A stretch of 64,000 nt of DNA from VRUE01 sp963715625 (GTDB lineage Bacteria; Actinomycetota; Thermoleophilia; Solirubrobacterales; 70-9). This document shows positions 1 through 7,615 of the stretch, piece by piece (the stretch's first letter is position 1; each line of letters begins with the position of its first letter). The stretch lies in NCBI GenBank assembly GCA_963715625.1, contig OY970260.1:1364001-1428000 (forward strand), given 5' to 3'. Below the pieces are notes generated by a model. That model worked only from the letters and a program-made list of their open reading frames with translations. It ran no database searches and had not been told where the DNA came from. The position numbers and the translations under genes were made by a program.

Positions 1-69
1 GTGCGGGAGGCCCCTCCCAAAACACTCGAGCGCGGCTCCCGCCGCGCGTTTTGGGAGGGCCTCCCGCAC
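1..69. repeat. nested palindrome (cruciform-type repeat)
   Basis: Bases 1-23 and 48-69 form a near-perfect inverted repeat (one extra C in the left arm), reading GTGCGGGAGGCCC and onwards. Inside it, CGCGGC at 31-36 and GCCGCG at 41-46 pair around a TCCC loop. There is no T-run, so a simple Rho-independent terminator is unlikely. It belongs to the same general class as the other palindromes in this window, but I found no second copy of these arms here. Confidence 0.8.
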
Positions 70-100
70 CCTTGCTCACTCTCCGCTACGGTGTAGCCCT

Positions 101-424
101 ATGGCTACGGATGTCCCGCAGAGGGAATTGAGGAACCGGACGGCGGACCTGCTGCGCAGGGTCGAGGCGGGGGAGCGGTTGCGGATCACGGTGCACGGGC
201 ATCCGGTTGCGGAACTGGTGCCGGTTGAGGAGGAGCGCTACCCGCGGAGGTTCGTCCCGTTCAAGAAGTTCGAGGAGCTGGCAGGGACGCTCACGGCGGA
301 GGAGGCGCGTGCCTGGATCGAGGAAATCCGCGAAATCAGGGACGAAAGCCCGGCTCGAGATCCATTCGAGAGGTACGAGGAGCTGCGCAGGGAGCGTGAG
401 CGCGAGGCCCAGGACGGCCGATGA
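101..424 (+). CDS. Phd/YefM-type antitoxin of a VapBC pair
   Basis: A 107-residue protein. The N-terminus (VPQRELRNRTADLLRRVEAG) followed by RITVHGHPVAELVPV is the classic prevent-host-death fold: a dimeric DNA-binding N-terminal half that represses its own promoter and a C-terminal half that wraps the toxin. The C-terminal 40 residues are highly charged, as expected for the toxin-binding tail. The stop overlaps the start of the next gene by 4 bases (ATGA), so the two are translationally coupled. The role is inferred from family and gene order, and no cognate operator was identified. Confidence 0.88.
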   Translation: MATDVPQRELRNRTADLLRRVEAGERLRITVHGHPVAELVPVEEERYPRRFVPFKKFEELAGTLTAEEARAWIEEIREIRDESPARDPFERYEELRREREREAQDGR

Positions 425-807
425 GCAAGGTTCTCCTCGATACGTCGGCCTTCATCGCAGGCATTGAGGGAGAGCCCGACCTCGCGAGCCTTCCCGGGGA
501 ATCGACCCTTTCGGCCGTAACGCTCTGCGAGCTGCACCACGGCATTCTCGTCGCGTCCGAAGCCGAGCGGCCAAATCGCCTACTGGGACTCGATATTGCC
601 CGCAGCAATTTCGACGCCCTTCCGGTCGACGATCGGGTCGCTCCCAGGTACGGAGAGCTGGTGGCGGCGGCACGGCGAGCAGGAAGGGGCAGGCCCCCCG
701 TGGCGGATGCGCTGATCGCAGCGACGGCAATGGCGTATGGCCTCCCGCTGCTGACTCTCGACAAAGGCCTCGAGTCCTTTCAGGGGGTCGAGGTCGTACT
801 GCTTTAG
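421..807 (+). CDS. vapC: PIN-domain toxin (VapC family)
   Basis: A 128-residue PIN-domain ribonuclease. The N-terminal LLDTSAFIAG carries the first catalytic Asp, LCELHHG supplies the central Glu, and ADALIAATA plus LLTLDKG supply the later acidic residues, so the metal-binding site looks complete. VapC toxins cleave tRNA or rRNA when the antitoxin is degraded; the target cannot be read from sequence. It is coupled to the Phd-type antitoxin upstream. Its TAG stop (805-807) lies inside the 6-bp target duplication of the adjacent insertion sequence, so the insertion just spared the reading frame. Confidence 0.9.
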   Translation: MSKVLLDTSAFIAGIEGEPDLASLPGESTLSAVTLCELHHGILVASEAERPNRLLGLDIARSNFDALPVDDRVAPRYGELVAAARRAGRGRPPVADALIAATAMAYGLPLLTLDKGLESFQGVEVVLL

Positions 808-808
808 G

Positions 809-2749
809 CCGAAGTTACCCCGCCCACTGAGCCGCTGAGTGGGCTGAATCCTGCTTCCCGTGCGGGATTGCCGGTGTTTGCACCTTGTCAAACGTAGTCA
901 CGACTATCCGTCCGAAGGTAGTGATAGGTTCGTGGTATGGGCAGAAAGGCAAGGCCGACAGGCGCTATGCACGTGGTCACGAACACGGTCAAGCGCGGTG
1001 ATCGCGAGTACCACTCGCAGCTGTTGCGCCGCTCCTACCGCGAGGGCGGCAAGGTGAAGAAGCAGACGCTCGCCAACCTCTCCCACCTGCCACCGGAGGC
1101 GATCGCCGCGATCAGGGCGGTCCTCGCCGGCAAGACGCTGCTGGTGGCAGACGAGGGGCTCGAGGTGACGCACAGCCTCCCCACCGGGCACGCCGAAGCG
1201 GTGCTGGGGGCCGCTCGCCGCCTCGGCCTGCCCCGCCTGCTCGACCGCTCCCCCTCCAAAGAGCGCGACCTCGCCCTGGCGATGATCTGCCAGCGGGTCC
1301 TGGAGCCCGGCTCCAAGCTCGCCACCGTGCGAGCCCTGGGCCAGTTGACGCTCGGCTCCTCGCTCGGCGTGGGGAGCGCTGACCAAGACGACCTCTACGC
1401 GGCGATGGACTGGCTCTGCGAGCGCCAGGGGAAGATCGAGGACCGCCTCGCCACCCGCCACCTCACCGACGGCACCCTGGTCCTCTATGACGTCTCCTCC
1501 TCCTACTTCGAGGGCAGGACCTGCCCGCTGGCGGCGCTCGGCTACTCGCGCGACGGGCGACCGGGCACCCTGCAGATCACCTACGGCCTGCTCTGTGACC
1601 GGCAGGGACGCCCGGTCGCGATCGAGGTCTTCGAGGGCAACCTCAACGACCACGCGACCCTGCCCGCCCAGGTCGCCAAGCTGAAGGAGCGCTTCGGGCT
1701 CGCCACGGTGATCGTCGTCTCCGACCGCGGCATGGCGACAAAGGCCAACCTGGAGACGATGGGAGAGGCGGAGGGGGTCGCCTGGATCACGGCGCTGAAA
1801 GCGCCGGCGGTGAAGAAGCTGGTCAAGGAGGGCGACCTGCAGCTCTCACTCCTCGACGAGACCAACCTGGCCGAGATCGAATCGGATGCCTACCCCGGCG
1901 AGCGGCTCGTCCTCTGCCGCAATCCCCTGGTCGGCGAGGAGCGGGCGAGAAAGCGAGAGGAGCTGCTGGCTGCCACCGAGCGCGGCCTGGGGGAGATCGC
2001 AGAGCGCGCTGCGGCCGGCACGCTCAAAGGCGCCGCCGAGATCGGCCTCGCGGTCGGCCCGGCCTTGAAGCGCTACAAGGTCAAGAAGCACTTCGAGGTG
2101 CAGATCACCGACGCCTGCTTCACCTTCTCCCGCAAGCAGGCGCAGGTCGCCGCCGAGGCGGCCCTCGACGGGATCTACGCGCTGCGCACCTCCGTCCCCG
2201 GCGGCGAGCTGGACACCCCCGGCGTAGTCACCTCCTACAAGCAGCTGAAGTGGGCAGAGCGCGCCTTCCGCACCCTGAAGGGGCCGCTGGAGGTCCGGCC
2301 CATCCACCACCGCCTCGAGGACCGGGTCCGCGCCCACATCTTCTGCTGCATGCTCTCCTACTACCTGGAGTGGCACCTGCGCGAGGCATGGGCGGAGCTG
2401 ACCTTCCGCGACGAGTGCCCGCCGGCGCAGGCGGATCCGGTCGCCAAGGCGAAGCGCTCGGCCGCCGCCACCGGCAAGGCGCGCGCCAAGCGCACCTCGC
2501 GCGGGGAGACGCCCCACAGCTTCGAGAGCCTGATCGATGAGCTCTCCCTGCGCACCCGCAACACGATCCGCGTCGAGGGCGCCGAGGCCAGCTTCGAGCA
2601 GCTCAGCGAGCCCAACGAGCTCCAGGCGCGGGCGCTGGAGCTGATCGAGCGCATCCCCAAGCACGCGTAGACACGAACGAGACAGCCGTGAAAGCGGCGA
2701 TCCTCACTGCTCAAGCCGAATTCGGGCGGGCGTCGGGGGGTAACTTCGG
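809..2749 (+). mobile_element. IS1634-like insertion sequence with terminal repeats and target duplication
   Basis: The 1941-bp element is bounded by perfect 13-bp terminal inverted repeats CCGAAGTTACCCC (809-821) and GGGGTAACTTCGG (2737-2749). Both ends are flanked by the direct repeat TTTAGG (803-808 and 2750-2755), a 6-bp target-site duplication. It holds one transposase gene. Complete ends, an exact duplication and an intact reading frame point to a fairly recent insertion that could still be active. The site is the stop codon of vapC. Confidence 0.92.
937..2670 (+). CDS. IS1634-family DDE transposase
   Basis: A 577-residue transposase from the ATG at 937. The ATG at 967 (MHVVTNTVKRGDREY) is an equally good start and matches where relatives usually begin. 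The conserved block YREGGKVKKQTLANLSHLP near the N-terminus is typical of IS1634 proteins. The DDE triad is visible: Asp near residue 184 in LYDVSSSYFEG, Asp near 262 in VVSDRGMATKANL, and Glu near 440 in WAERAFRTLKG, the last being the IS4-superfamily Y-R-E-K type signature. No frameshift or stop is seen. It should catalyse cut-and-paste movement of the surrounding element. Confidence 0.93.
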   Translation: MGRKARPTGAMHVVTNTVKRGDREYHSQLLRRSYREGGKVKKQTLANLSHLPPEAIAAIRAVLAGKTLLVADEGLEVTHSLPTGHAEAVLGAARRLGLPRLLDRSPSKERDLALAMICQRVLEPGSKLATVRALGQLTLGSSLGVGSADQDDLYAAMDWLCERQGKIEDRLATRHLTDGTLVLYDVSSSYFEGRTCPLAALGYSRDGRPGTLQITYGLLCDRQGRPVAIEVFEGNLNDHATLPAQVAKLKERFGLATVIVVSDRGMATKANLETMGEAEGVAWITALKAPAVKKLVKEGDLQLSLLDETNLAEIESDAYPGERLVLCRNPLVGEERARKREELLAATERGLGEIAERAAAGTLKGAAEIGLAVGPALKRYKVKKHFEVQITDACFTFSRKQAQVAAEAALDGIYALRTSVPGGELDTPGVVTSYKQLKWAERAFRTLKGPLEVRPIHHRLEDRVRAHIFCCMLSYYLEWHLREAWAELTFRDECPPAQADPVAKAKRSAAATGKARAKRTSRGETPHSFESLIDELSLRTRNTIRVEGAEASFEQLSEPNELQARALELIERIPKHA

Positions 2750-2770
2750 TTTAGGCATCCACATCGTATG

Positions 2771-2784
2771 CGAACATATGTTCG
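2771..2784. promoter_or_regulatory. LexA (SOS) box
   Basis: CGAACATATGTTCG is a perfect 14-bp palindrome that fits the Gram-positive/actinobacterial LexA box (CGAAC-4-GTTCG). It ends one base before the ATG at 2786, so bound LexA would block the start of the radical SAM gene directly. The first six codons of the longer frame from 2768 would be encoded by this box, which is why I prefer the ATG at 2786. Confidence 0.82.
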
Positions 2785-2785
2785 T

Positions 2786-3850
2786 ATGCGGTGGGACGAG
2801 CAGCGAGTCGAGAACGAGGACGCGGGCAGGCTGTTCGGCCTGGCCGAGGAATCGGTGGTGCGGACGTTCGACGCGCCGGAGGCGATGGGGATCAACTTCC
2901 ACGAGGTGCGGGCCCGGTCGGCGCTGAACCGGGTGCCCGGGGGGCGCTACGGGTTCGGCTGGACGATCAACCCCTACCGGGGATGCAGTCACGCCTGTAT
3001 TTATTGCTTCGCTCGCCGCACTCACACGTATCTCGACCTGAACGCCGGCCGGGACTTCGAGCGGGAGATCGTGGTCAAGGTCAACGTGCCGGAGCTGCTG
3101 CGGGGGGAGCTTGCCCGGCCGAGCTGGAAGCGGGAGCTGGTGGCGCTGGGGACCAACACCGACCCCTACCAGTGGGTCGAGAGCCGCTACCGGATGATGC
3201 CGGCGATCCTCGAGGCGCTGGAGGAGGCCGACACCCCCGTCTCGGTCCTGACCAAGTCGCCGCTGGCGATGCGCGACGTAGAGATCTACGAGCGGATGTC
3301 CAGGCGCCTCTCGGTTTCGGTCAACCTCTCGGTCCCCACCCTCGACGAGGAGGCCTGGCGAGCGACCGAGCCCCACACCCCCAGCCCCTCGGCCCGCCTC
3401 GACGCGGTGGCCGAGCTGCGCCGCCGCGGCATCGACTCCGGCGTCCTCATCGCCCCCCTGATGCCCGGCATCAACGACGACCCGTCCCAGGTCCAACCCA
3501 TCGTCGATCGCGCCAAGGAAGCAAACGCAAGCTTCCTAGGAGGCGTGGCCCTCCATCTCCGCGACGAGGTCAAAGACGTCTTCTTCGCCTGGCTCCAAGC
3601 GAAACGCCCCGATCTCCTCGGCCGCTACGACAAGCTCTACGCAGGAGGACGCGCCTACCTCCCGCCTTCGGATCGTCACAAGCTCACAAGCAAGGTCCGC
3701 GGCTGGGGGAGGCCGGGGGGACGGAAGCCTCCTCCCCTGACAAGTCGCGGCCGGAGCGGCCGCGATTTCGAGTATCCGTCAACTGAGGGGTCCGCCGTCT
3801 CCCCTGCGCAGGACGCTGCAGCTCCGCCCTCCCAGGACCGCCTCTTCTGA
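2786..3850 (+). CDS. Rv2578c-type radical SAM protein, probably SOS-controlled
   Basis: A 354-residue radical SAM enzyme. The [4Fe-4S] motif CX3CX2C is GCSHACIYC near residues 66-74, preceded by WTINPYRG. LVALGTNTDPYQ, SVLTKSPL and VLIAPLMPGINDD are the hallmarks of the Rv2578c/SplB-like subgroup. SplB relatives repair spore photoproduct, but the substrate of the Rv2578c group is not known to me. A LexA box abuts the start, suggesting induction by DNA damage. The last 40 or so residues (after RHKL) are low-complexity, with no family counterpart I recognise, and are encoded by palindromic repeat DNA. It is convergent with the DNA ligase gene. Confidence 0.88.
   Translation: MRWDEQRVENEDAGRLFGLAEESVVRTFDAPEAMGINFHEVRARSALNRVPGGRYGFGWTINPYRGCSHACIYCFARRTHTYLDLNAGRDFEREIVVKVNVPELLRGELARPSWKRELVALGTNTDPYQWVESRYRMMPAILEALEEADTPVSVLTKSPLAMRDVEIYERMSRRLSVSVNLSVPTLDEEAWRATEPHTPSPSARLDAVAELRRRGIDSGVLIAPLMPGINDDPSQVQPIVDRAKEANASFLGGVALHLRDEVKDVFFAWLQAKRPDLLGRYDKLYAGGRAYLPPSDRHKLTSKVRGWGRPGGRKPPPLTSRGRSGRDFEYPSTEGSAVSPAQDAAAPPSQDRLF
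3721..3800. repeat. degenerate copy of palindrome family E inside the radical SAM 3' end
   Basis: TCGCGGCC (3745-3752) and GGCCGCGA (3758-3765) pair around GGAGC. They are followed by CGATTTCGAGTATCCG (3763-3778), which matches bases 24463-24478 of the 24.4-kb copy except for one inserted C, and matches the reverse complement of the 3.9-kb copy. Outer arms are only roughly complementary. The element is in frame with the radical SAM gene and supplies most of its C-terminal tail. Confidence 0.6.
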
Positions 3851-3861
3851 GCGTGCTGGAG

Positions 3862-3954
3862 AGAGAGGACGGCAGCCCTCCCGACTGGCGGATACTCAAA
3901 TCGGCGGCCTAATTAGGCCGCCGATTGTCAGGCGGGAGGGCTGCCGTCCTCTCT
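3862..3954. repeat. palindrome family E, composite copy
   Basis: The outer arms at 3862-3883 and 3933-3954 are perfect 22-bp complements. Nested inside is a perfect 28-bp palindrome (3899-3926) centred on CCTAATTAGG, preceded by GGCGGATACTC. The right arm overlaps the ligase stop codon on the minus strand, so the element fills the gap between two convergent genes and may also act as a bidirectional transcription block. A homologous composite lies inside a coding region at 24414-24502. Confidence 0.88.
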
Positions 3955-4942
3955 ACCCCTGATCGAGCAGATCGAAGGTGCACTCCCGCGGGTCTTTGTC
4001 GTCCCGGAACCTGCGGAACCGCGCGCCATGGCGGATGCGTCCTGCCGAGGCGTGGTCGTATCCGACTTCGATCACCAGCTCGGGGCGGAGCGCCACCCAC
4101 TCGAGGTCGCGCCCTCCCGTCCAGCGGCTCGGCTCGGCCGTTCCGCTTGCGCCGGTCTCCAAAGGCTCCAGCAGCCCGCGCAACCCGCGTTTGGCCTCGG
4201 CGCTGAAGCCGGAGATGTGGCCGACCGGGCGCAGGCCCTCGCCGTCGTAGAGGCCGAGGATCAGGGAGCCGACCGTCCCCTCCTCCTTGCCCGGTCGCCA
4301 GCCCATCACGACGCAGTCGATCTCGCGCTCGCGCTTGACCTTGGCCATTCCCTTGCGCTTGCCGGGGACGTAGGGGGCGTCGAGCTGCTTGGCCATCGTC
4401 CCCTCGGTCCGGCGCAGCCACTCCTCCGCCCGCTCGGGGTCATCGCTGAGCACGCTCACCCCAAGCTGCCCCGCCGGGACGAGTGCTGCATTCGCCTTGT
4501 TTATGACGGCGAATGCAGCACTCGTCTCCTCCAGCCGCGCGCGGCGCTCGGCGAACGGGGCGTCGAGCAAGGCTTCGTCCCCCTCGGCCAGCAGGTCGAA
4601 GGCGACGTAGGCGGCGGGGATCTCGCGCGCCAGCAGCGCGATCCGCGACTCGGCCGGGTGGATGCGGCTCTGCAGCGCGTCGAATTCGAGGTTGCCCTCG
4701 GCATCGCGGATGACCAGCTCGCCGTCGAGCACGTAGCGGCCCGGCGGGAAGCTCAGCTCGGGGAAGTAGCGGGCCAGGGCTTTGCCGCCGCGCGACTGGA
4801 TGTAGCACTCGTCGCCGTCGACGAAGACGATCGCCCGGAAGCCGTCGAGCTTCTGCTCGTATGCCCACTCCTCGCCCAGCGGGAGCTCTTTGCGGGTCAG
4901 CGCCAGCTGCGGTTCGATCGGCGGGGCGAGCGGCAGGTTCAA
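3953..4942 (-). CDS. ligC: ATP-dependent DNA ligase, LigC-like
   Basis: A 329-residue single-protein ligase. The adenylation motif I EQKLDGFRA puts the nucleophilic Lys at residue 31; YVLDGELVI is motif III and the MAKVKRER stretch near residues 200-207 is motif V; an OB-fold follows. The small size without a polymerase or nuclease domain fits the LigC type, which works in repair, for example gap and ribonucleotide repair. The start overlaps the upstream ABC ATPase stop by 4 bases, so it is at the end of the transporter transcript. Residues 139-155 (ETSAAFAVINKANAALV region) are encoded by a 19-bp-arm palindrome that also occurs at 57.6 kb, so they look like an in-frame insertion in a variable linker. 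Confidence 0.9.
   Translation of the reverse strand: MNLPLAPPIEPQLALTRKELPLGEEWAYEQKLDGFRAIVFVDGDECYIQSRGGKALARYFPELSFPPGRYVLDGELVIRDAEGNLEFDALQSRIHPAESRIALLAREIPAAYVAFDLLAEGDEALLDAPFAERRARLEETSAAFAVINKANAALVPAGQLGVSVLSDDPERAEEWLRRTEGTMAKQLDAPYVPGKRKGMAKVKREREIDCVVMGWRPGKEEGTVGSLILGLYDGEGLRPVGHISGFSAEAKRGLRGLLEPLETGASGTAEPSRWTGGRDLEWVALRPELVIEVGYDHASAGRIRHGARFRRFRDDKDPRECTFDLLDQG
4478..4526. repeat. palindrome family F, in frame inside the DNA ligase gene
   Basis: Perfect 19-bp arms at 4478-4496 (GACGAGTGCTGCATTCGCC) and 4508-4526, with an 11-base loop. A near-identical palindrome lies in non-coding DNA at 57572-57616. The length and frame keep the ligase reading frame open. Confidence 0.92.
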
Positions 4943-6603
4943 CCTGACCCGACAGTTTGCCGACGTGCCCGCGCCTCGTGCGGGTCGGGAATCGGCACCG
5001 CGGCGAGGAGCTTCCTCGTGAAGGGGTCCTCGGGCCGCTCGCAGACCCGGTCGGCGGGGCCCTCCTCGACGATCCTCCCCGCGTTCATCACCGCGATCCG
5101 GTCGGAGACGTGGCGGACGACGCCGATGTCGTGGGCGACGAAGAGGTAGGTGAGGCCGAAGTCCTCCTGCAGCTCGGCGAGCAGGTCGAGGATCTGGGCA
5201 CGGATCGAGACGTCGAGGGCGGAGACCGGCTCGTCGGCGACGATCAGCTTCGGCCGCAGGGCGAGCGCGCGGGCGATCCCGATCCGCTGCCGCTGGCCGC
5301 CGGAGAACTCGTGCGGGTAGCGGTTGTAGTGCTCGGCGCCGAGGCCGACGCGCTCGAGCAGCGCCAGCACCCGGTCGCGCAGCTCGGATCCCCTCGCCAC
5401 CCCCTGCAGGCGCAGCGGCTCGCCGACGATCTGGCCAATGCGGCGGCGGGGGTTGAGCGAGGCGTAGGGGTCCTGGAAGACGATTTGCATCTCGCGCCGC
5501 AGCGGCCTCATCTCGCGTCGCGAGAGGCCGGCTATCTCACGCCCCTCGAAGCGCACCGAGCCCGAGCTCGGCTCGATCAGCCCCAGCGCGGCGCGGCAGA
5601 GCGTCGTCTTGCCACAGCCCGACTCGCCCACCAGGCCGAGCGTCTCCCCTTTGCGCAGGATGAAGCTGACGCCGTCGACTGCCCGCACCCGGTCGACCTC
5701 GCGCTCGATCAGCAGGCCGCGCTTCACCGGGTAGTGCTTGACCAGGTCGGTGACCTCGAGCAGCGTCTCGCCCGTGCGCGCCGCGCGCAGCGGCGGGGCG
5801 CTGTCGATCCGCACCACCGCATCGAGCAGGCGGCGCGTGTAGGGGTCCTTGGCCGCGTAGAAGACGTCGTCGAGCGAGCCCCGCTCGACGATCCGCCCCT
5901 CGTGCATGACCAGGACCCGGTCGGCGACCTCGGCGACGACGCCGAGGTCGTGGGTGATCAGGATCGTCGCCAGCCCGCGCTCGCGGTTGAGCCGCTCGAG
6001 CAGGGCGAGGATCTGCGCCTGGACCGTCACGTCGAGCGCCGTCGTCGGCTCGTCGGCGATCAGGATCTCCGGCTCGAGCGCAAGCGCCATCGCGATCATC
6101 GCCCGCTGGCGCATGCCGCCGGAGAATTCGTGCGGGTAGTCGTCGACCCGGCGGCCGGCGTCCGGAATCCCCACCGAGTCGAGCAGCTCGACCGCCTGCC
6201 CGTGCGCTCCCTCCTTGCTCACCGCGGGCCGGTGGGAGCGGATCGACTCGGCGATCTGCCAGCCGACCCTGTAGACCGGGTTGAAGGAGGTCATCGGGTC
6301 CTGGAAGACCATGCCGATCCGCCCCCCGCGCACCGCCCGCAGCTCGCTTTCGCCTGCGCTCGCCAGCTCCTGCTCGCCGAGTCGGATCGAGCCCGCGATA
6401 TCCGTGTTCGGCGAACGGGTGAGGCCGAGGATCGTCTGCGCGGTGACGCTCTTGCCCGAGCCGGACTCGCCGACGATCGCCAGCACCTCTCCCGGCATCA
6501 GCTCGAAGGAGACGCCCTCGACGGCCTGCACGTGGCCGCCCTGGGTGGCGAAGCCGACCCGCAGGTCCCGCACCCTCAACAGTGGCTCCGCCCGCCCGTT
6601 CAT
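4939..6603 (-). CDS. oligopeptide/dipeptide ABC transporter ATPase, two-domain fusion (DppD-DppF type)
   Basis: A 554-residue protein with two complete ABC ATPase domains in one chain. The first has Walker A GESGSGKS, signature SGGMRQR and Walker B ILIADEPTTALD; the second has GESGCGKTT, SGGQRQR and LIVADEPVSALD. These normally separate DppD- and DppF-like subunits power import of peptides or nickel-type solutes through the two permeases encoded upstream on the same strand. The ATG at 6603 was chosen; a GTG directly before it (6606) is also possible. The gene is separated from the DppB-like permease only by a family A palindrome and overlaps the ligase start. Confidence 0.92.
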   Translation of the reverse strand: MNGRAEPLLRVRDLRVGFATQGGHVQAVEGVSFELMPGEVLAIVGESGSGKSVTAQTILGLTRSPNTDIAGSIRLGEQELASAGESELRAVRGGRIGMVFQDPMTSFNPVYRVGWQIAESIRSHRPAVSKEGAHGQAVELLDSVGIPDAGRRVDDYPHEFSGGMRQRAMIAMALALEPEILIADEPTTALDVTVQAQILALLERLNRERGLATILITHDLGVVAEVADRVLVMHEGRIVERGSLDDVFYAAKDPYTRRLLDAVVRIDSAPPLRAARTGETLLEVTDLVKHYPVKRGLLIEREVDRVRAVDGVSFILRKGETLGLVGESGCGKTTLCRAALGLIEPSSGSVRFEGREIAGLSRREMRPLRREMQIVFQDPYASLNPRRRIGQIVGEPLRLQGVARGSELRDRVLALLERVGLGAEHYNRYPHEFSGGQRQRIGIARALALRPKLIVADEPVSALDVSIRAQILDLLAELQEDFGLTYLFVAHDIGVVRHVSDRIAVMNAGRIVEEGPADRVCERPEDPFTRKLLAAVPIPDPHEARARRQTVGSG

Positions 6604-6611
6604 CACCCACC

Positions 6612-6660
6612 CTTCCGGTGCGCTTTATGTGGGCATAGGTGGCACAAGGCGCACCGGAAG
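6612..6660. repeat. palindrome family A, copy 1
   Basis: The arms CTTCCGGTGCGC (6612-6623) and GCGCACCGGAAG (6649-6660) fill almost the whole gap between the permease stop (6662) and the ATPase start. A second copy with the same arms is at 27454-27502. Confidence 0.88.
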
Positions 6661-6661
6661 C

Positions 6662-7615
6662 TCATCTGGCCTCCGCTCCCAGCCGGATGCGCGGGTCGAG
6701 CCAGGCGTAGGCGATGTCGACCAGGGCGTTGAAGAGGACGACGAAGAAGGCGCCGAAGAGGACGATCGCCATGATCGGCGGCAGGTCGGTGTTGATCAGC
6801 GATTCGTAGGCATAGAGGCCGATCCCGTCCAGGTTGAAGATCGCTTCGACCACGATCGCGCCGCCGAGCAGGGCGCCGAAGTCGAGGCCGAAGAGGGTGA
6901 CGATCGGGATCAGCGAGTTGCGCAGCACGTGCCGGGTCATCACTCGCCGCTCGCCCAGGCCCTTGGCCCGCGCCGTGCGCACGTAGTCCTCGTTCATCGC
7001 GTCGAGCATGTTGGAGCGCAGCACGCGGCTGTAGATGCCGACGTAGACGATCGCCAGGGTCACCCAGGGGAGGATCAGGTGTTCGGCCCACTCGAGCGGG
7101 TTTTCGGCGAGCTCGACGTATCCGCCCGAGGGGAACAGTTCGAGCTCGTAGGTGAGGTAGTTGAGCAGGATCGCCGCCAGCCAGAAGACCGGCATCGAGA
7201 TCCCGGTGATGGCGAGGATCGTCAGCGCCCGATCGAGCAGGCCGCCCGCCCGCACCGCCGAGAGGTAGCCGAAGAGGATGCCGAAGAACATCCAGAGCAC
7301 GGCGGCGCCGATGCAGAGCGAGAAGGTGGGCGGGATCCCTTCGACGATCCTTTCGTCAACGTTTTCCCGGCCCTGGTAGGAGACGACGTCGCCGCTGAAG
7401 ATCTTCCGCATCATCGTCACGTACTGCTCGGGGAGGGAGTCGTTGAGGCCCCATTCCTCTTCGATCCCGGCGATCAGCGCCGGCGTTGCCGTCTTGCCGG
7501 CGAGGTTCTGGGCCGGGTCGGAGGGGATGACGTTGAAGATCACGAAGGTGATGACCGAGACGGCGAAGAGCACGGCGACCATGCCGGCCAGGCGGCGGAG
7601 GACGAAGCGCCCCAT
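6662..7615 (-). CDS. peptide ABC transporter permease, DppB type
   Basis: A 317-residue inner-membrane permease. The N-terminus MGRFVLRRLAGMVAVLF leads straight into the first helix, followed by a long extracytoplasmic loop and five further helices, the standard DppB/OppB layout. The EAA-type loop that docks on the ATPase is visible as EDYVRTARAKGLGERRVMTRH. The start shares one base with the stop of the DppC-like gene (TGATG), a coupling signal. It pairs with the DppC-like subunit to form the channel; the substrate is not predictable from sequence. Confidence 0.93.
   Translation of the reverse strand: MGRFVLRRLAGMVAVLFAVSVITFVIFNVIPSDPAQNLAGKTATPALIAGIEEEWGLNDSLPEQYVTMMRKIFSGDVVSYQGRENVDERIVEGIPPTFSLCIGAAVLWMFFGILFGYLSAVRAGGLLDRALTILAITGISMPVFWLAAILLNYLTYELELFPSGGYVELAENPLEWAEHLILPWVTLAIVYVGIYSRVLRSNMLDAMNEDYVRTARAKGLGERRVMTRHVLRNSLIPIVTLFGLDFGALLGGAIVVEAIFNLDGIGLYAYESLINTDLPPIMAIVLFGAFFVVLFNALVDIAYAWLDPRIRLGAEAR

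Noticed and set aside
904..1653. Long open frame antisense to the IS transposase
   Set aside because: It is a by-product of GC-rich codon bias: the composition is Val/Gly/Arg/Asp-rich without any recognisable domain, and the plus-strand frame has the DDE motifs.
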